Source of the DNA: Mesorhizobium sp. NZP2298 | Lineage (GTDB): Bacteria > Pseudomonadota > Alphaproteobacteria > Rhizobiales > Rhizobiaceae | Assembly: GCF_013170825.1 (NCBI RefSeq) | Contig: NZ_CP033365.1 | Span: forward strand, 1,054,001-1,118,000 | DNA: 64,000 bases | Direction: 5' to 3' | Shown: positions 38,423 to 48,348 of the stretch, in pieces | How the letters are laid out: each line of letters starts with the position of its first letter | How positions within the stretch are numbered: the first letter of the stretch is position 1 | Program-made: the position numbers and the translations under genes | Notes under the pieces: model-generated | Databases searched by the model: none | Told to the model about the DNA's origin: nothing | What the model saw: only the letters and a program-made list of their open reading frames with translations

Positions 38423-41410
38423 ATGGCAAGACAAGATCAGGCCAACGACCAATTTTCGCTCACCTCATTCCTTTATGGCGGCAACGCCGATTACATCGAC
38501 GCGCTCTATGCCGCCTACGAGGACGATCCCGCCTCGGTCAATCCCGAATGGCAGGAGTTCTTCGCTGGCCTGAAGGACGATGCCGGCGATGTACGCAAGA
38601 ACGCCAAGGGCGCCTCCTGGGCCAAGCCCTCCTGGCCGCTGCAGGCCAATGGCGAGCTGGTGTCGGCGCTCGACGGCAATTGGGGCATTGTCGAGAAGCA
38701 TCTGGAAAAGAAGGTCAAGGACAAGGCGGTCACCAACGGTGTCGTTCTTTCCGACGCCGACGTGCACCAGGCGACGCGCGATTCGGTGCGCGCCATCATG
38801 ATGATCCGCGCCTACCGCATGCGCGGCCATCTGCACGCCAATCTCGATCCGCTCGGCATCGCCAAGCCGCTCGAGGACTACAATGAATTGTCGCCCGAGA
38901 ATTACGGCTTCACCGAAGCCGACTACGACCGGCCGATCTTCCTCGACAATGTGCTGGGGCTCGAATTCGGCACCATCCGGCAGATGCTGGAGATCCTGAC
39001 CCGCACCTATTGCTCGACGCTGGGCGTCGAATTCATGCACATCTCGGACCCCGAGGAGAAGGCCTGGATCCAGGCACGCATCGAGGGCGCCGACAAGGAA
39101 ATCTCCTTCACCACCACCGGCAAGAAGGCGATCCTGCAGAAGCTGGTCGAGGCGGAAGGCTTCGAGCAGTTCATCGACGTCAAGTACAAGGGCACCAAGC
39201 GCTTCGGCCTCGACGGCGGCGAAGCGCTGATCCCGGCGCTGGAGCAGATCGTCAAGCGCGGCGGCCAGCTCGGCATGAAGGAGATCGTGCTCGGCATGGC
39301 CCATCGCGGCCGCCTGAACGTGCTCAGCCAGGTGATGGCGAAGCCTCACCGCGCCATCTTCCATGAGTTCAAGGGCGGCTCGGCCGCACCTGACGAGGTG
39401 GAAGGCTCGGGCGACGTGAAGTACCATCTCGGCGCCTCGTCGGACCGTGAGTTCGACGGCAACAAGGTCCACCTGTCGCTGACGGCCAACCCGTCCCATC
39501 TGGAAATCGTCGACCCGGTGGTGATGGGCAAGGCGCGCGCCAAGCAGGATTACCTGTTCGGCCGCGGCCGCGAGGAGATCGTGCCGCTGGAGGAGCGCGC
39601 CAAGGTGCTGCCGCTGCTCCTGCATGGCGACGCCGCCTTCGCCGGCCAGGGCGTGATCGCCGAAATCCTCGGCCTGTCGGGCCTGCGCGGCCACCGCGTC
39701 GCCGGCACGCTGCATTTCATCATCAACAACCAGATCGGCTTCACCACCAATCCGCGCTTCTCGCGCTCGTCGCCCTATCCGTCCGACGTCGCCAAGATGA
39801 TCGAGGCGCCGATCTTCCACGTCAATGGCGACGACCCCGAAGCCGTGGTCCACGCCACCAAGGTGGCGATCGAATTCCGCATGAAGTTCCACAAGCCGGT
39901 GGTCGTGGACATGTTCTGCTACCGCCGCTTCGGCCACAATGAGGGCGACGAACCGGCCTTCACCCAGCCGATCATGTACCGCAACATCCGCACCCACAAG
40001 ACGACGGTGCAGATCTATGGCGACCGGCTGATCGCCGAGGGCCACCTCACCCAGGCCGAGCTCGACCAGATGAAGGCCGACTGGCGCGCGCATCTGGAAT
40101 CCGAGTGGGAAGTCGGCCAGCACTACAAGCCCAACAAGGCCGACTGGCTGGATGGCGCCTGGTCCGGCCTGCGCACGGCCGACAACCAGGACGAACAAAG
40201 GCGCGGCAAGACCGCCGTGCCGGTCAAGACGCTGAAGGAAATCGGCAAGAAGCTGACCGAGGTGCCGAAGGGCTTCGAGGCGCACAAGACCATCATCCGC
40301 TTCCTCGAAAACCGCCGCGAGGCGATCGAGTCCGGCGAAGGCATCGACTGGTCGACGGCCGAGGCGCTGGCTTTCGGCGCCATCCTGCTCGACGGCAATC
40401 CGATCCGCTTGTCGGGGCAGGATTCCGAGCGCGGCACCTTCTCGCAGCGCCATTCCGTGCTCTACGACCAGCGCGACGAGACCCGCTACATCCCGCTCAA
40501 CAATCTGTCGGCGGCGCAGGCCGGCTACGAAGTCATCAACTCGATGCTGTCGGAAGAGGCGGTGCTGGGCTTCGAATATGGCTACAGCCTGGCCGAGCCG
40601 AAGGCGCTGACCTTGTGGGAAGCGCAGTTCGGCGACTTCGCCAACGGCGCCCAGGTGGTGTTCGACCAGTTCATCTCGTCGGGCGAGCGCAAGTGGCTCA
40701 GAATGTCGGGCCTCGTCTGCCTGCTGCCGCATGGCTATGAAGGCCAGGGTCCGGAACACTCCTCGGCAAGGCTGGAGCGCTTCCTGCAGCTTTGCGCCGA
40801 AGACAATATGCAAGTGGCCAACTGCACCACGCCGGCCAACTACTTCCACATCTTGCGCCGGCAGCTGAAGCGCGACTTCCGCAAGCCGCTGATCCTGATG
40901 ACGCCGAAGTCGCTGCTGCGCCACAAGCGGGCGGTGTCGACGCTGCCGGAAATCTCAGGCGAGAGCTCGTTCCACCGGCTGTTGTGGGACGACGCCCAGC
41001 TGTTGCCCAACCAGGCGATCAAGCTGACCAAGGATTCGAAGATCCGCCGCGTCGTGCTGTGCTCGGGCAAGGTCTATTACGACCTCTACGAGGAGCGCGA
41101 GAAGCGCGGCATCAACGACATCTATTTGCTGCGCGTCGAACAGCTCTATCCGTTCCCGGCCAAGGCGCTGATCACCGAACTGTCGCGTTTCCGCAACGCC
41201 GAGATGGTGTGGTGCCAGGAGGAGCCCAAGAACATGGGCGCCTGGTCGTTCATCGACCCGTACCTGGAATGGGTGCTGGCGCATATCGACGCCAAGCATC
41301 AGCGGGTTCGCTACACCGGCCGCCCGGCAGCCGCGTCGCCAGCGACCGGCTTGATGTCCAAGCACCTAGCCCAGCTCGCCGCCTTGCTCGAAGACGCGCT
41401 CGGCGAATAG
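38423..41410 (+). CDS. sucA: 2-oxoglutarate dehydrogenase E1 component
   Basis: Thiamine-diphosphate E1 subunit of the 2-oxoglutarate dehydrogenase complex. The 995-residue length fits. The N-terminus carries FLYGGNADYIDALYAAYEDD, and HRGRLNVL is the catalytic-domain motif. GDAAFAGQGVIAE binds the cofactor. The C-terminal transketolase-like part includes LLPHGYEGQGPEHSSARLER. The enzyme decarboxylates 2-oxoglutarate and transfers the succinyl group to SucB. Confidence 0.98.
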   Translation: MARQDQANDQFSLTSFLYGGNADYIDALYAAYEDDPASVNPEWQEFFAGLKDDAGDVRKNAKGASWAKPSWPLQANGELVSALDGNWGIVEKHLEKKVKDKAVTNGVVLSDADVHQATRDSVRAIMMIRAYRMRGHLHANLDPLGIAKPLEDYNELSPENYGFTEADYDRPIFLDNVLGLEFGTIRQMLEILTRTYCSTLGVEFMHISDPEEKAWIQARIEGADKEISFTTTGKKAILQKLVEAEGFEQFIDVKYKGTKRFGLDGGEALIPALEQIVKRGGQLGMKEIVLGMAHRGRLNVLSQVMAKPHRAIFHEFKGGSAAPDEVEGSGDVKYHLGASSDREFDGNKVHLSLTANPSHLEIVDPVVMGKARAKQDYLFGRGREEIVPLEERAKVLPLLLHGDAAFAGQGVIAEILGLSGLRGHRVAGTLHFIINNQIGFTTNPRFSRSSPYPSDVAKMIEAPIFHVNGDDPEAVVHATKVAIEFRMKFHKPVVVDMFCYRRFGHNEGDEPAFTQPIMYRNIRTHKTTVQIYGDRLIAEGHLTQAELDQMKADWRAHLESEWEVGQHYKPNKADWLDGAWSGLRTADNQDEQRRGKTAVPVKTLKEIGKKLTEVPKGFEAHKTIIRFLENRREAIESGEGIDWSTAEALAFGAILLDGNPIRLSGQDSERGTFSQRHSVLYDQRDETRYIPLNNLSAAQAGYEVINSMLSEEAVLGFEYGYSLAEPKALTLWEAQFGDFANGAQVVFDQFISSGERKWLRMSGLVCLLPHGYEGQGPEHSSARLERFLQLCAEDNMQVANCTTPANYFHILRRQLKRDFRKPLILMTPKSLLRHKRAVSTLPEISGESSFHRLLWDDAQLLPNQAIKLTKDSKIRRVVLCSGKVYYDLYEEREKRGINDIYLLRVEQLYPFPAKALITELSRFRNAEMVWCQEEPKNMGAWSFIDPYLEWVLAHIDAKHQRVRYTGRPAAASPATGLMSKHLAQLAALLEDALGE

Positions 41411-41461
41411 AGCAGAATTGGGCAAGATAAAGAACAGAACCGACAAGAACGGACAGGCACA

Positions 41462-42742
41462 ATGGCTACCGAAATCCGCGTTCCCACTCTCGGCGAATCC
41501 GTCACCGAGGCGACCATCGGCAAATGGTTCAAGAAGGTCGGCGATGCCATTGCCGTCGACGAACCGCTGGTCGAGCTCGAAACCGACAAGGTGACGGTGG
41601 AGGTTCCGGCCGCGGCCGCGGGCATCCTTTCGGAGATCGCGGTCAAGGAAGGTGAAACGGTTGGCGTCGGCGCGCTTCTGGGGTCGATCTCGGCCGGTGG
41701 CGCCGCCGCCGCACCCGCGACCAAGTCGCAGGCGGTGTCTCAGGCCTCGTCGCCGGATGCGGCGTCGACCACCAAGCAGGCCGCGGCCGAGACCGCCAAG
41801 ATCGCCGGCGATGCCGGCGCGGTCGAGCCGCGCTCGATGCCGCCGGCGCCGGCCGCCGCAAAACTGATCGCCGAGAACAATCTGTCGGTCGACCAGCTTT
41901 CCGGCTCGGGCAAGCGTGGCCAGGTGCTGAAGGGCGATGTGCTCGACGCCGTCTCCAAGGGCGCGCCGTCACAGCCGGCCGAGACGCCAAAGGCGGCGCC
42001 GGCGCCGATCGCGGTGCGTGCGCCATCCGCGGGCGACGATGCCTCGCGCGAAGAGCGCGTGCGCATGACCAAATTGCGCCAGACCATCGCGCGGCGGCTC
42101 AAGGAAGCGCAGTCGACCGCCGCCATGCTCACCACCTTCAACGAGGTCGACATGTCGGCGGTGATGGCGCTGCGGACCAAGTACAAGGACGTGTTCGAGA
42201 AGAAGCACGGCGTGAAGCTCGGCTTCATGGGCTTCTTCACCAAGGCCGTCACCCACGCGCTGAAGGAAATCCCGGCGGTCAATGCCGAGATCGACGGCAC
42301 CGACATCATCTACAAGAATTTTGCCCATGTCGGCGTCGCTGTCGGTACCGAGAAGGGCCTCGTCGTGCCGGTCGTGCGCGATGCCGACCAGATGTCCATC
42401 GCCGAAATCGAGAAGGAAATCGGCCGGCTGGGCATCGCCGCGCGCGACGGCAAGCTGTCGGTCGCCGACATGCAGGGCGGCACCTTCACCATCTCCAATG
42501 GCGGCGTCTATGGCTCGCTGATGTCGACGCCGATCCTCAATGCGCCGCAGTCGGGCATTCTGGGCATGCACAAGATCCAGGACCGGCCTGTCGTGGTCGG
42601 CGGCCAGATCGTCATCCGGCCGATGATGTACCTGGCGCTGAGCTACGATCACCGCATCGTCGACGGCAAGGAAGCCGTGACCTTCCTGGTGCGCGTCAAG
42701 GAAAGCCTCGAAGATCCGGAACGGCTGGTGCTCGATCTCTAG
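41462..42742 (+). CDS. sucB: 2-oxoglutarate dehydrogenase E2 component (dihydrolipoyl succinyltransferase)
   Basis: E2 core subunit with 426 residues. The lipoyl domain includes [13 protein letters not shown] with the lipoylated lysine at about Lys43. A Pro/Ala linker leads to the E3-binding segment around [17 protein letters not shown], and the acyltransferase domain ends with the active-site [15 protein letters not shown]. It follows sucA by 51 bases and is separated from lpdA by two extra genes. Confidence 0.98.
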   Translation: MATEIRVPTLGESVTEATIGKWFKKVGDAIAVDEPLVELETDKVTVEVPAAAAGILSEIAVKEGETVGVGALLGSISAGGAAAAPATKSQAVSQASSPDAASTTKQAAAETAKIAGDAGAVEPRSMPPAPAAAKLIAENNLSVDQLSGSGKRGQVLKGDVLDAVSKGAPSQPAETPKAAPAPIAVRAPSAGDDASREERVRMTKLRQTIARRLKEAQSTAAMLTTFNEVDMSAVMALRTKYKDVFEKKHGVKLGFMGFFTKAVTHALKEIPAVNAEIDGTDIIYKNFAHVGVAVGTEKGLVVPVVRDADQMSIAEIEKEIGRLGIAARDGKLSVADMQGGTFTISNGGVYGSLMSTPILNAPQSGILGMHKIQDRPVVVGGQIVIRPMMYLALSYDHRIVDGKEAVTFLVRVKESLEDPERLVLDL

Positions 42743-42800
42743 GATTGGTGCTGATCCGGAGTTTGCACTGCAAGCCGGAGGAAGGGATCTGCGCAGCAGG

Positions 42801-43304
42801 ATGACGACTCCAAGGAGCGTTTTGATCTCGACCATCGTGGGCGGCACGGCGCTGGCGGCGGCCAACGCGCATGCTGCCTGCCCCATCGAACTAGCCGTCT
42901 ACGGCGACCCTCAAAGCGGTAGCGAAATAGACTTCACGCCAACCGGCACCTCGGCCACCGTCACCAATACATTCCGCATGATCCTCGACAACAATGTGGT
43001 GCTGAACGGCATCGTCATGTGGAACGAAGGTGTTTCCAGGCCGAACGGCGCGCTGATGTACAAATGCCCGGAAGGCGACACCACCGGCGATGAACTCGCC
43101 GCCTGTACCCCCTGGCACGGCGTCATCTATACGTCTGACGACAAGGGCAGCATCGGGCTGTTGCCGGCGGAAGGCGTCGAGGCACCGAAGACGCTGATCC
43201 TGCCGGATCTCGGTCCGATGCTGCATCAGTCCACCGCCTATGGCGGCAGCGGATTTTCGAAAGTGCCGTCGGATGTGTTCACGCTGAAGGGATGCCAGGA
43301 ATGA
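42801..43304 (+). CDS. Secreted protein of unknown function
   Basis: A 167-residue protein with a signal peptide (MTTPRSVLISTIVGGTALAA, cleavage near AHAACP). The mature part holds several cysteines and acidic, proline-poor beta-like stretches. I do not recognise a family. ATGA overlap with the following SDR gene shows coupling. It sits inside the TCA operon between sucB and lpdA. The GATCGACC... upstream has no strong ribosome-binding site. Confidence 0.7.
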   Translation: MTTPRSVLISTIVGGTALAAANAHAACPIELAVYGDPQSGSEIDFTPTGTSATVTNTFRMILDNNVVLNGIVMWNEGVSRPNGALMYKCPEGDTTGDELAACTPWHGVIYTSDDKGSIGLLPAEGVEAPKTLILPDLGPMLHQSTAYGGSGFSKVPSDVFTLKGCQE

Positions 43305-44056
43305 GGGAGGCGCAAAAGGTGCTGCTGGTCACCGGCGGCAGTCGCGGCATCGGCGCCGCCGTCTGCCGGCTAGGGGCCAAGGCCGGTTATCGCCTGGCGG
43401 TCAACTATGCCTCGAACCAGGTTGCCGCCGATGCGCTGGTCGGCGACATCAAGGCCGCCGGCGGCGACGCTTTCTCGGTCAAGGGCGATGTCGGCAGCGA
43501 GGCCGATATCCTGGCCATCTTCGACGCGGTGGACCGCATTTATGGGCGGCTCGATGTTTTCGTCAACAATGCGGGCATCGTCGACGCCAAGGCGCGCGTC
43601 GACGAGATGAGCGCGGCACGGCTCGAACGCATGATGCGCATCAATGTCGTCGGTTCCATCCTCTGCGCCCGCGAGGCGGTCAAGCGCATGTCGACCCGTC
43701 ATGGCGGCAAGGGCGGAGCGATCGTCAATATCTCGTCGGTCGCGGCGGTGCTGGGCGCGCCGGACAATTATGTCGACTATGCCGCCTCCAAGGGCGCCAT
43801 CGACACGTTCACCGTCGGGCTCGCCCGCGAGGTGGCGCTGGAAGGCATCCGCGTCAACGCGGTGCGACCGGGCATCATCGACACCGACATCCACGCCTCC
43901 GGCGGACAGCCGGACCGGGTGGCGCTGATCCAGGACACGCTGCCGATGAAAAGAGCCGGCACCGCCGATGAAGTCGCCGCTGCTGTTCTCTATCTTCTAT
44001 CCGACGCCGCATCCTATACGACAGGCGCGATCCTGAATGTCAGCGGCGGCCGCTGA
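43301..44056 (+). CDS. Short-chain dehydrogenase/reductase
   Basis: A 251-residue SDR. It has the Rossmann motif TGGSRGIG at about 11-18, NNAG around 89-92, Ser at about 145, and the catalytic YAASK (Tyr160, Lys164). It probably acts on an alcohol or ketone with NAD(P)H; substrate unknown. The ATG overlaps the preceding stop (ATGA), and the stop is 23 bases before lpdA. An earlier in-frame ATG (43292) is possible. Confidence 0.93.
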   Translation: MREAQKVLLVTGGSRGIGAAVCRLGAKAGYRLAVNYASNQVAADALVGDIKAAGGDAFSVKGDVGSEADILAIFDAVDRIYGRLDVFVNNAGIVDAKARVDEMSAARLERMMRINVVGSILCAREAVKRMSTRHGGKGGAIVNISSVAAVLGAPDNYVDYAASKGAIDTFTVGLAREVALEGIRVNAVRPGIIDTDIHASGGQPDRVALIQDTLPMKRAGTADEVAAAVLYLLSDAASYTTGAILNVSGGR

Positions 44057-44079
44057 GCGCCAAGCAAAGGGAAACAAAC

Positions 44080-45486
44080 ATGGCTTATGACGTCGTTATC
44101 ATCGGATCGGGACCCGGCGGCTATGTCTGCGCCATCAAGGCGGCGCAGCTTGGGCTGAAGGTCGCGGTGGTCGAGAAGAACGCCACCTTCGGCGGCACCT
44201 GCCTCAACATCGGCTGCATCCCGTCCAAGGCGCTGCTTTATGCCTCCGAAATGTTCGCCGAGGCCGGCCATTCCTTCGACACGCTCGGTGTCGAGATCGC
44301 GGCACCCAAGCTCAACCTCAAGAAGATGATGGCGCACAAGGATGCGACTGTGTCGTCCAACGTCAACGGCGTCGCCTTCCTGTTCAAGAAGAACAAGATC
44401 GACAGCTTTCGCGGCACCGGCAAGGTGGTCGCGGCCGGCAAGGTGTCGGTGACTGGCGAGGACGGCAAGGTCGAGGAGATCGAGACCGGGAACATCGTCA
44501 TCGCCACCGGTTCGGACGTCGCCGGCATTCCCGGCGTCAAGGTCGATTTCGACGAGAAGGTGATCGTGTCGTCGACGGGCGCGCTGTCGCTGGACAAGGT
44601 TCCCGGCCATCTGGTGGTGGTCGGCGGCGGCGTCATCGGGCTCGAGCTCGGCTCGGTGTGGGCGCGGCTCGGCGCCAAGGTCACCGTGGTCGAGTTCCTC
44701 GACACGATCCTCGGCGGCATGGACGGCGAGGTCTCCAAGCAGTTCCAGCGGCTGCTCTCCAAGCAAGGCTTCGAGTTCAAGCTCGGCGCCAAGGTCACCG
44801 GCGTCGCCAAGGCCAAGAAGGGTGCGACCGTCACCTTCGAGCCGGTGAAGGGCGGCCCCACCGAGACCATCGCTGCCGACGTCGTGCTGATCGCCACCGG
44901 CCGCCGCGCCTTTTCGGACAGTCTCGGGCTGAAGGAAGCGGGCGTCGAGGTCGACGAGCGTGGCCGGGTCAAGACCGACGGGCATCTCAAGACCAACGTG
45001 CCCGGTATCTATGCCATCGGCGATGTCATCGCCGGGCCGATGCTGGCGCACAAGGCCGAGGACGAGGGCGTGGCGGTGGCCGAAACCATTGCCGGCCAGG
45101 CTGGCCATGTGAACTATGAGGTCATTCCGAGCGTCGTCTACACCAGCCCTGAAATCGCCTCGGTCGGCAAGACCGAGGAAGAACTGAAGAAGGCCGGCAT
45201 CGACTACAAGGTCGGCAAATTCCCGTTCAGCGCCAATGGCCGGGCACGCGCCATGCTGCACACCGACGGCTTCGTGAAGATCCTCGCCGACAAGGCCAGC
45301 GACCGCGTGCTCGGCGTGCATATCGTCGGCTTCGGTGCCGGCGAGATGATCCACGAGGCGGCGGTGCTGATGGAGTTCGGCGGCTCATCGGAGGATCTTG
45401 CCCGCACCTGCCATGCGCATCCGACGATGTCGGAAGCGGTGAAGGAAGCGGCGTTGGCCACCTTCTTCAAGCCGATCCATATCTAG
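44080..45486 (+). CDS. lpdA: Dihydrolipoyl dehydrogenase (E3)
   Basis: FAD-dependent E3 that re-oxidises dihydrolipoyl groups of the 2-oxoglutarate dehydrogenase complex with NAD. The 468 residues include the FAD motif [17 protein letters not shown], the redox disulfide [13 protein letters not shown] (Cys41, Cys46), NAD-binding [15 protein letters not shown] and the C-terminal HAHPTMSE with the active-site His-Glu pair. AAAGGGAAACAAAC lies before the ATG. It closes the suc operon. Confidence 0.98.
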   Translation: MAYDVVIIGSGPGGYVCAIKAAQLGLKVAVVEKNATFGGTCLNIGCIPSKALLYASEMFAEAGHSFDTLGVEIAAPKLNLKKMMAHKDATVSSNVNGVAFLFKKNKIDSFRGTGKVVAAGKVSVTGEDGKVEEIETGNIVIATGSDVAGIPGVKVDFDEKVIVSSTGALSLDKVPGHLVVVGGGVIGLELGSVWARLGAKVTVVEFLDTILGGMDGEVSKQFQRLLSKQGFEFKLGAKVTGVAKAKKGATVTFEPVKGGPTETIAADVVLIATGRRAFSDSLGLKEAGVEVDERGRVKTDGHLKTNVPGIYAIGDVIAGPMLAHKAEDEGVAVAETIAGQAGHVNYEVIPSVVYTSPEIASVGKTEEELKKAGIDYKVGKFPFSANGRARAMLHTDGFVKILADKASDRVLGVHIVGFGAGEMIHEAAVLMEFGGSSEDLARTCHAHPTMSEAVKEAALATFFKPIHI

Positions 45487-45502
45487 GGGGCACCCAATGC
45501 TT

Positions 45503-45656
45503 CGTCATCCTGTGGCGGAGCAAGGAACGGAGCGACGCGGCGTAGACCATAGGATCCATGCCGTGACTTCAGAGCCCCCAACGGCCATGAATTCTGCTCC
45601 GCGGCGACCTGGTCGAGGTCGCGGCATGGATCCTCGGGTCAAGCCCGAGGATGACG
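45503..45656. repeat. Large palindromic element, CGTCATCCT family
   Basis: Outer arms CGTCATCCT at 45503-45511 and AGGATGACG at 45648-45656 match the smaller element at 24235-24290. Inner arms AGGATCCATGCCG and CGGCATGGATCCT are also complementary, and CCTCGGG-TCAAG-CCCGAGG is a further hairpin. It lies after lpdA and before the Pro/Ala-rich gene, with no gene in it. Confidence 0.75.
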
Positions 45657-45683
45657 ACCGGGCGAAACGACGGTCATCGCTCA

Positions 45684-45714
45684 AAACAAAACGGCCCGCT
45701 TTTCAGCGGGCCGT
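45684..45714 (-). terminator. Terminator of the Pro/Ala-rich membrane-protein gene
   Basis: ACGGCCCGCT at 45691-45700 and AGCGGGCCGT at 45705-45714 form a 10-bp stem with a 4-base loop. Read on the minus strand it is followed by TTTTGTTTT, so it ends the minus-strand gene at 45736. Confidence 0.8.
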
Positions 45715-45735
45715 TCGTATCTGGTATCGAGCCGA

Positions 45736-46035
45736 TCAGTTGGCCGGAGCAGGCGCCGGGGCGGGTGCAGGCGCTGGTGCCGGAGCAGGCGCGGGTGCCG
45801 GAGCCGGAGCGGGTGCCGGAGCGGGCGCAGGTTCGGCTGGCTTCATCGGTTCAGCCGGCGCGGGTGCCGGAGCCGGTGTGCTCGCCGCCGGCGGCTCGGC
45901 GGGTGCCGGATGCTCGCCGCTTCTGCCGAAAACGTAATACGCGACAATCGCCAGGATAACGACGACCAGCGCAATCAGCCAGGGGCTGCCGCCCCCGCCG
46001 CTTGGCCTGGGAGTGTCGTTCGATGGATTCGCCAT
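45736..46035 (-). CDS. Membrane-anchored Pro/Ala-repeat protein
   Basis: A 99-residue protein with an N-terminal soluble segment, one hydrophobic helix (WLIALVVVILAIVAYYVFGR) and a long C-terminal Pro-Ala alternating tail (EPMKPAEPAPAPAPAPA onward). I recognise no family; such tails are seen on envelope-spanning anchors. The coding repeat uses mixed Ala and Pro codons. Low-complexity sequence makes homology unreliable. A terminator follows. Function unknown. Confidence 0.65.
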   Translation of the reverse strand: MANPSNDTPRPSGGGGSPWLIALVVVILAIVAYYVFGRSGEHPAPAEPPAASTPAPAPAPAEPMKPAEPAPAPAPAPAPAPAPAPAPAPAPAPAPAPAN

Positions 46036-46161
46036 AAAAGTGTCCTCCGTGGATGAAAATGATCAATCAACAGCCATCAACGCGCAACCGTTGAATGGGT
46101 TTCACGCTAGGGAAGGAAAGCGCCGAAAACGCGGCGTTAGGACCCCCCGCTGCCGTCCGAC

Positions 46162-47229
46162 TCAATTGACGGCGGTGACAGTATAGCCGGCTTTGCGGAA
46201 ATCCTCGACCAGTCCCTGCGGACCAGGAAGGTGCAGCGCGCCGACCGCCATGAAGGCGTTGCCCTTGGCCAGGATCGGCTCGGCGTGATCGATCATCACC
46301 TTGTTGCGGCTGGTGATCATGGTTTCCTCGAAGGCCGCATAGCCGGCCGCGTCGTTCTGCTCTTCGGGCATGGCGGCGCGGAACAGCGGCCAGAACATGC
46401 CGGTTTCGCCGCGCTGGTAGAGCAGGATCATGGTCTCGTTGATGTCGTTGACCTTGTCGCCGAGCTTCAGCGTGTCGACGAGGCCCTTCATGTGAAAGGC
46501 GAGCGGCAGCGAGGCCATGGCGCGCAGCTGGCTCTCGGCCGTTTCCAACCCTTCCACCGGCTTGCCGGCGGCCTTGGCGCCCTCGGCCAGCTTGACGTCG
46601 AGCACCGGGGCGCCGCCGGACTGGCGGGCGAGTTCGCAGGCCGGAAGCGCCATCATGGCCGAAAGCATCCACGGCTTCATCTTGGCGACCGTTGCCGGCG
46701 GAATGCCGCGCGCATCGAGCGCGGCATTCATGGCCGCCGCTTCGTCCGGCGACAGCAAGGACGACAGCGTCGTGGAGTCGGTGAACATCATCAGGTCCGG
46801 CTCCTTGAGTATCGCCGTCATCATCTTCTGCTTGTCGAGCACGTCGGTGGTTTCGATGATGAGGGTGCCGGCGGCGTCAAAGGCTTTCTGCGCGTTCGGC
46901 GGCAGCGTGGTGACGCGCGGGTCGGTCATGTGCATGGTGCCGAACAGGTAGGATGGCTGTTCGCCTGGTTTTTCCAGCTTCCACAACAGGCCCTTGCCAT
47001 TGAGCGTCGCGGCGGCTTCCGCCTCGATCTTGCTGTAGGTGGCAGGGCTGCTCTTCTGCAGGGCCGAGACCATGTCGGCGCCGGTGCAGGTCGGGATTTC
47101 CGCATGCGCCCTGCCGGCCGCGAACAACAGCACGGCAAGGAAGGACAGGAAAAACAGCACGTTGAGCGCGACAAGCAGCTTCAGCGACATGGAAGCTGCA
47201 CGGTCAGCGATGGCAATGATACGTTTCAT
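46162..47229 (-). CDS. TraB/GumN family protein
   Basis: A 355-residue secreted or membrane-anchored protein. It begins with a hydrophobic signal or anchor (residues about 15-45, SLKLLVALNVLFFLSFLAVL), then the TraB/GumN domain: YLFGTMHMTDPR near residue 90 and NAFMAVGALHLPGPQGLVED near the end, with the conserved GxxH pairs. The family's enzymatic role is uncertain; TraB-like members are proposed metallo-peptidases. It is transcribed toward the Pro/Ala gene. No partner genes. Confidence 0.85.
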   Translation of the reverse strand: MKRIIAIADRAASMSLKLLVALNVLFFLSFLAVLLFAAGRAHAEIPTCTGADMVSALQKSSPATYSKIEAEAAATLNGKGLLWKLEKPGEQPSYLFGTMHMTDPRVTTLPPNAQKAFDAAGTLIIETTDVLDKQKMMTAILKEPDLMMFTDSTTLSSLLSPDEAAAMNAALDARGIPPATVAKMKPWMLSAMMALPACELARQSGGAPVLDVKLAEGAKAAGKPVEGLETAESQLRAMASLPLAFHMKGLVDTLKLGDKVNDINETMILLYQRGETGMFWPLFRAAMPEEQNDAAGYAAFEETMITSRNKVMIDHAEPILAKGNAFMAVGALHLPGPQGLVEDFRKAGYTVTAVN

Positions 47230-47290
47230 GCCCTTCTTCTAAGGATGAAAAGCGGCAAAACGGTTAATTGGCAGGTCGAAATTGAAGAGG

Positions 47291-48229
47291 TCACGCCCTT
47301 GGATGCGCCGATTCGTAGATTTCGAGCAGCCTCGCCGTGTCGACGCCGGTGTAGATCTGCGTCGTCGACAGGCTGGCATGGCCGAGCAGTTCCTGGATGG
47401 TGCGCAAATCGCCGCCCCTGCCAAGCAGATGCGTGGCGAAGGAGTGGCGCAGCGCGTGCGGCGTCGCGGTGTCGGGCAGGTTGAGCGCCGAGCGCAGTTT
47501 CGCCATGTCGCGCTGGATGATGGCCGGGTTGAGCGGGCCGCCGCGCGCGCCGCGAAACAACAGGCCTTTCGGGTCGAGATGATGGGGGCAGAGCCGGCGG
47601 TATTCGGCGACTGCCCGGAGCGCCACCGGCAGCACCGGCACCAGCCGCGTCTTGCCGCCCTTGCCGGTGACGCGCAGCACGGTGTCGGCCTCCGAGGCCA
47701 GATCGGCACCGGCTAGGCCGAGCGCTTCCGAGATACGCAAGCCCGAGCCGTAGAGCAACGTCAGCACGGCTGCATTGCGGGCAGCGATCCATGGCTCTTC
47801 CGCCAGTTGACCTTCAATGGACACAACCTGTTTGGCGTCGCTTGCGGTCAGCGGTTTGGGCAGCGACTTGGGCTGGCGAGGCGCGCGTAGCGCGGCGGCA
47901 CCCGCCGCATTGGCGAGACCGCGCCGTTCCAGGAACCGCAGCAGCGAACGGATGCCGGCGAGACCCCGGCCGAGCGTGCGGGCGCCGGCGCCATCGTTGC
48001 GCCGGGCGGCGAGGAAGCCACGCAGATCGGCCGGGCGCAGATTGGCGATATCGGAAATGCCGGGCGAGCCGCCGCAATGGCCAGTAAGGAAATGCAGGAA
48101 CTGGCGCGTGTCGCGCTCATAGGCTTCCACTGTCTCGGGTGACAGACGACGTTCACGCGCGAGCATCTTCAGCCAGCTTTCACGCGCTGCCTGGAGATCG
48201 GGTTTGGCCGGGATAAGGAATTCCTGCAT
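47291..48229 (-). CDS. xerC: Tyrosine recombinase XerC
   Basis: Site-specific recombinase that resolves chromosome dimers at dif with XerD before division. The 312 residues show a SAM-like N-terminal core-binding domain and the catalytic set: Arg165 in GSGLRISEALGL, Lys190, His258 and Arg261 in HALRHSFATHLL, His284 in LGHAS and the nucleophile Tyr293 in TQIYTG. Length and order match XerC and not a phage integrase, and the neighbours are housekeeping genes. It is divergent from rimM. Confidence 0.93.
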   Translation of the reverse strand: MQEFLIPAKPDLQAARESWLKMLARERRLSPETVEAYERDTRQFLHFLTGHCGGSPGISDIANLRPADLRGFLAARRNDGAGARTLGRGLAGIRSLLRFLERRGLANAAGAAALRAPRQPKSLPKPLTASDAKQVVSIEGQLAEEPWIAARNAAVLTLLYGSGLRISEALGLAGADLASEADTVLRVTGKGGKTRLVPVLPVALRAVAEYRRLCPHHLDPKGLLFRGARGGPLNPAIIQRDMAKLRSALNLPDTATPHALRHSFATHLLGRGGDLRTIQELLGHASLSTTQIYTGVDTARLLEIYESAHPRA

Positions 48230-48273
48230 GGCGGCATTTTCGAGTATTCGGGTTAGGAAGCGGTGAAGAGCCG

Positions 48274-48309
48274 GTCATTGAAATGACAGCGGGCGATCAT
48301 TGAAATGAC
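48274..48309. promoter_or_regulatory. Paired dyads between divergent xerC and rimM
   Basis: GTCATT-GA-AATGAC at 48274-48287 is a perfect 6-bp dyad, and ATCATT-GA-AATGAC at 48296-48309 repeats it 22 bases later, i.e. two helical turns. They lie 40-75 bases before the rimM start and 45-80 before xerC. This spacing fits a dimer operator pair. Confidence 0.5.
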
Positions 48310-48348
48310 GCCGGGCTGGGGCTAGAGCAGGCCAAAGGATATTTCGCG

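Noticed and set aside
38465..40924. Very long open frame on the minus strand opposite sucA
   Set aside because: It is a shadow of sucA in GC-rich DNA. The sucA protein matches its family along the full length.
47291..48229. Integrase marking a mobile element
   Set aside because: Length, motif order and housekeeping neighbours fit chromosomal XerC, and no attachment-site repeats are seen.
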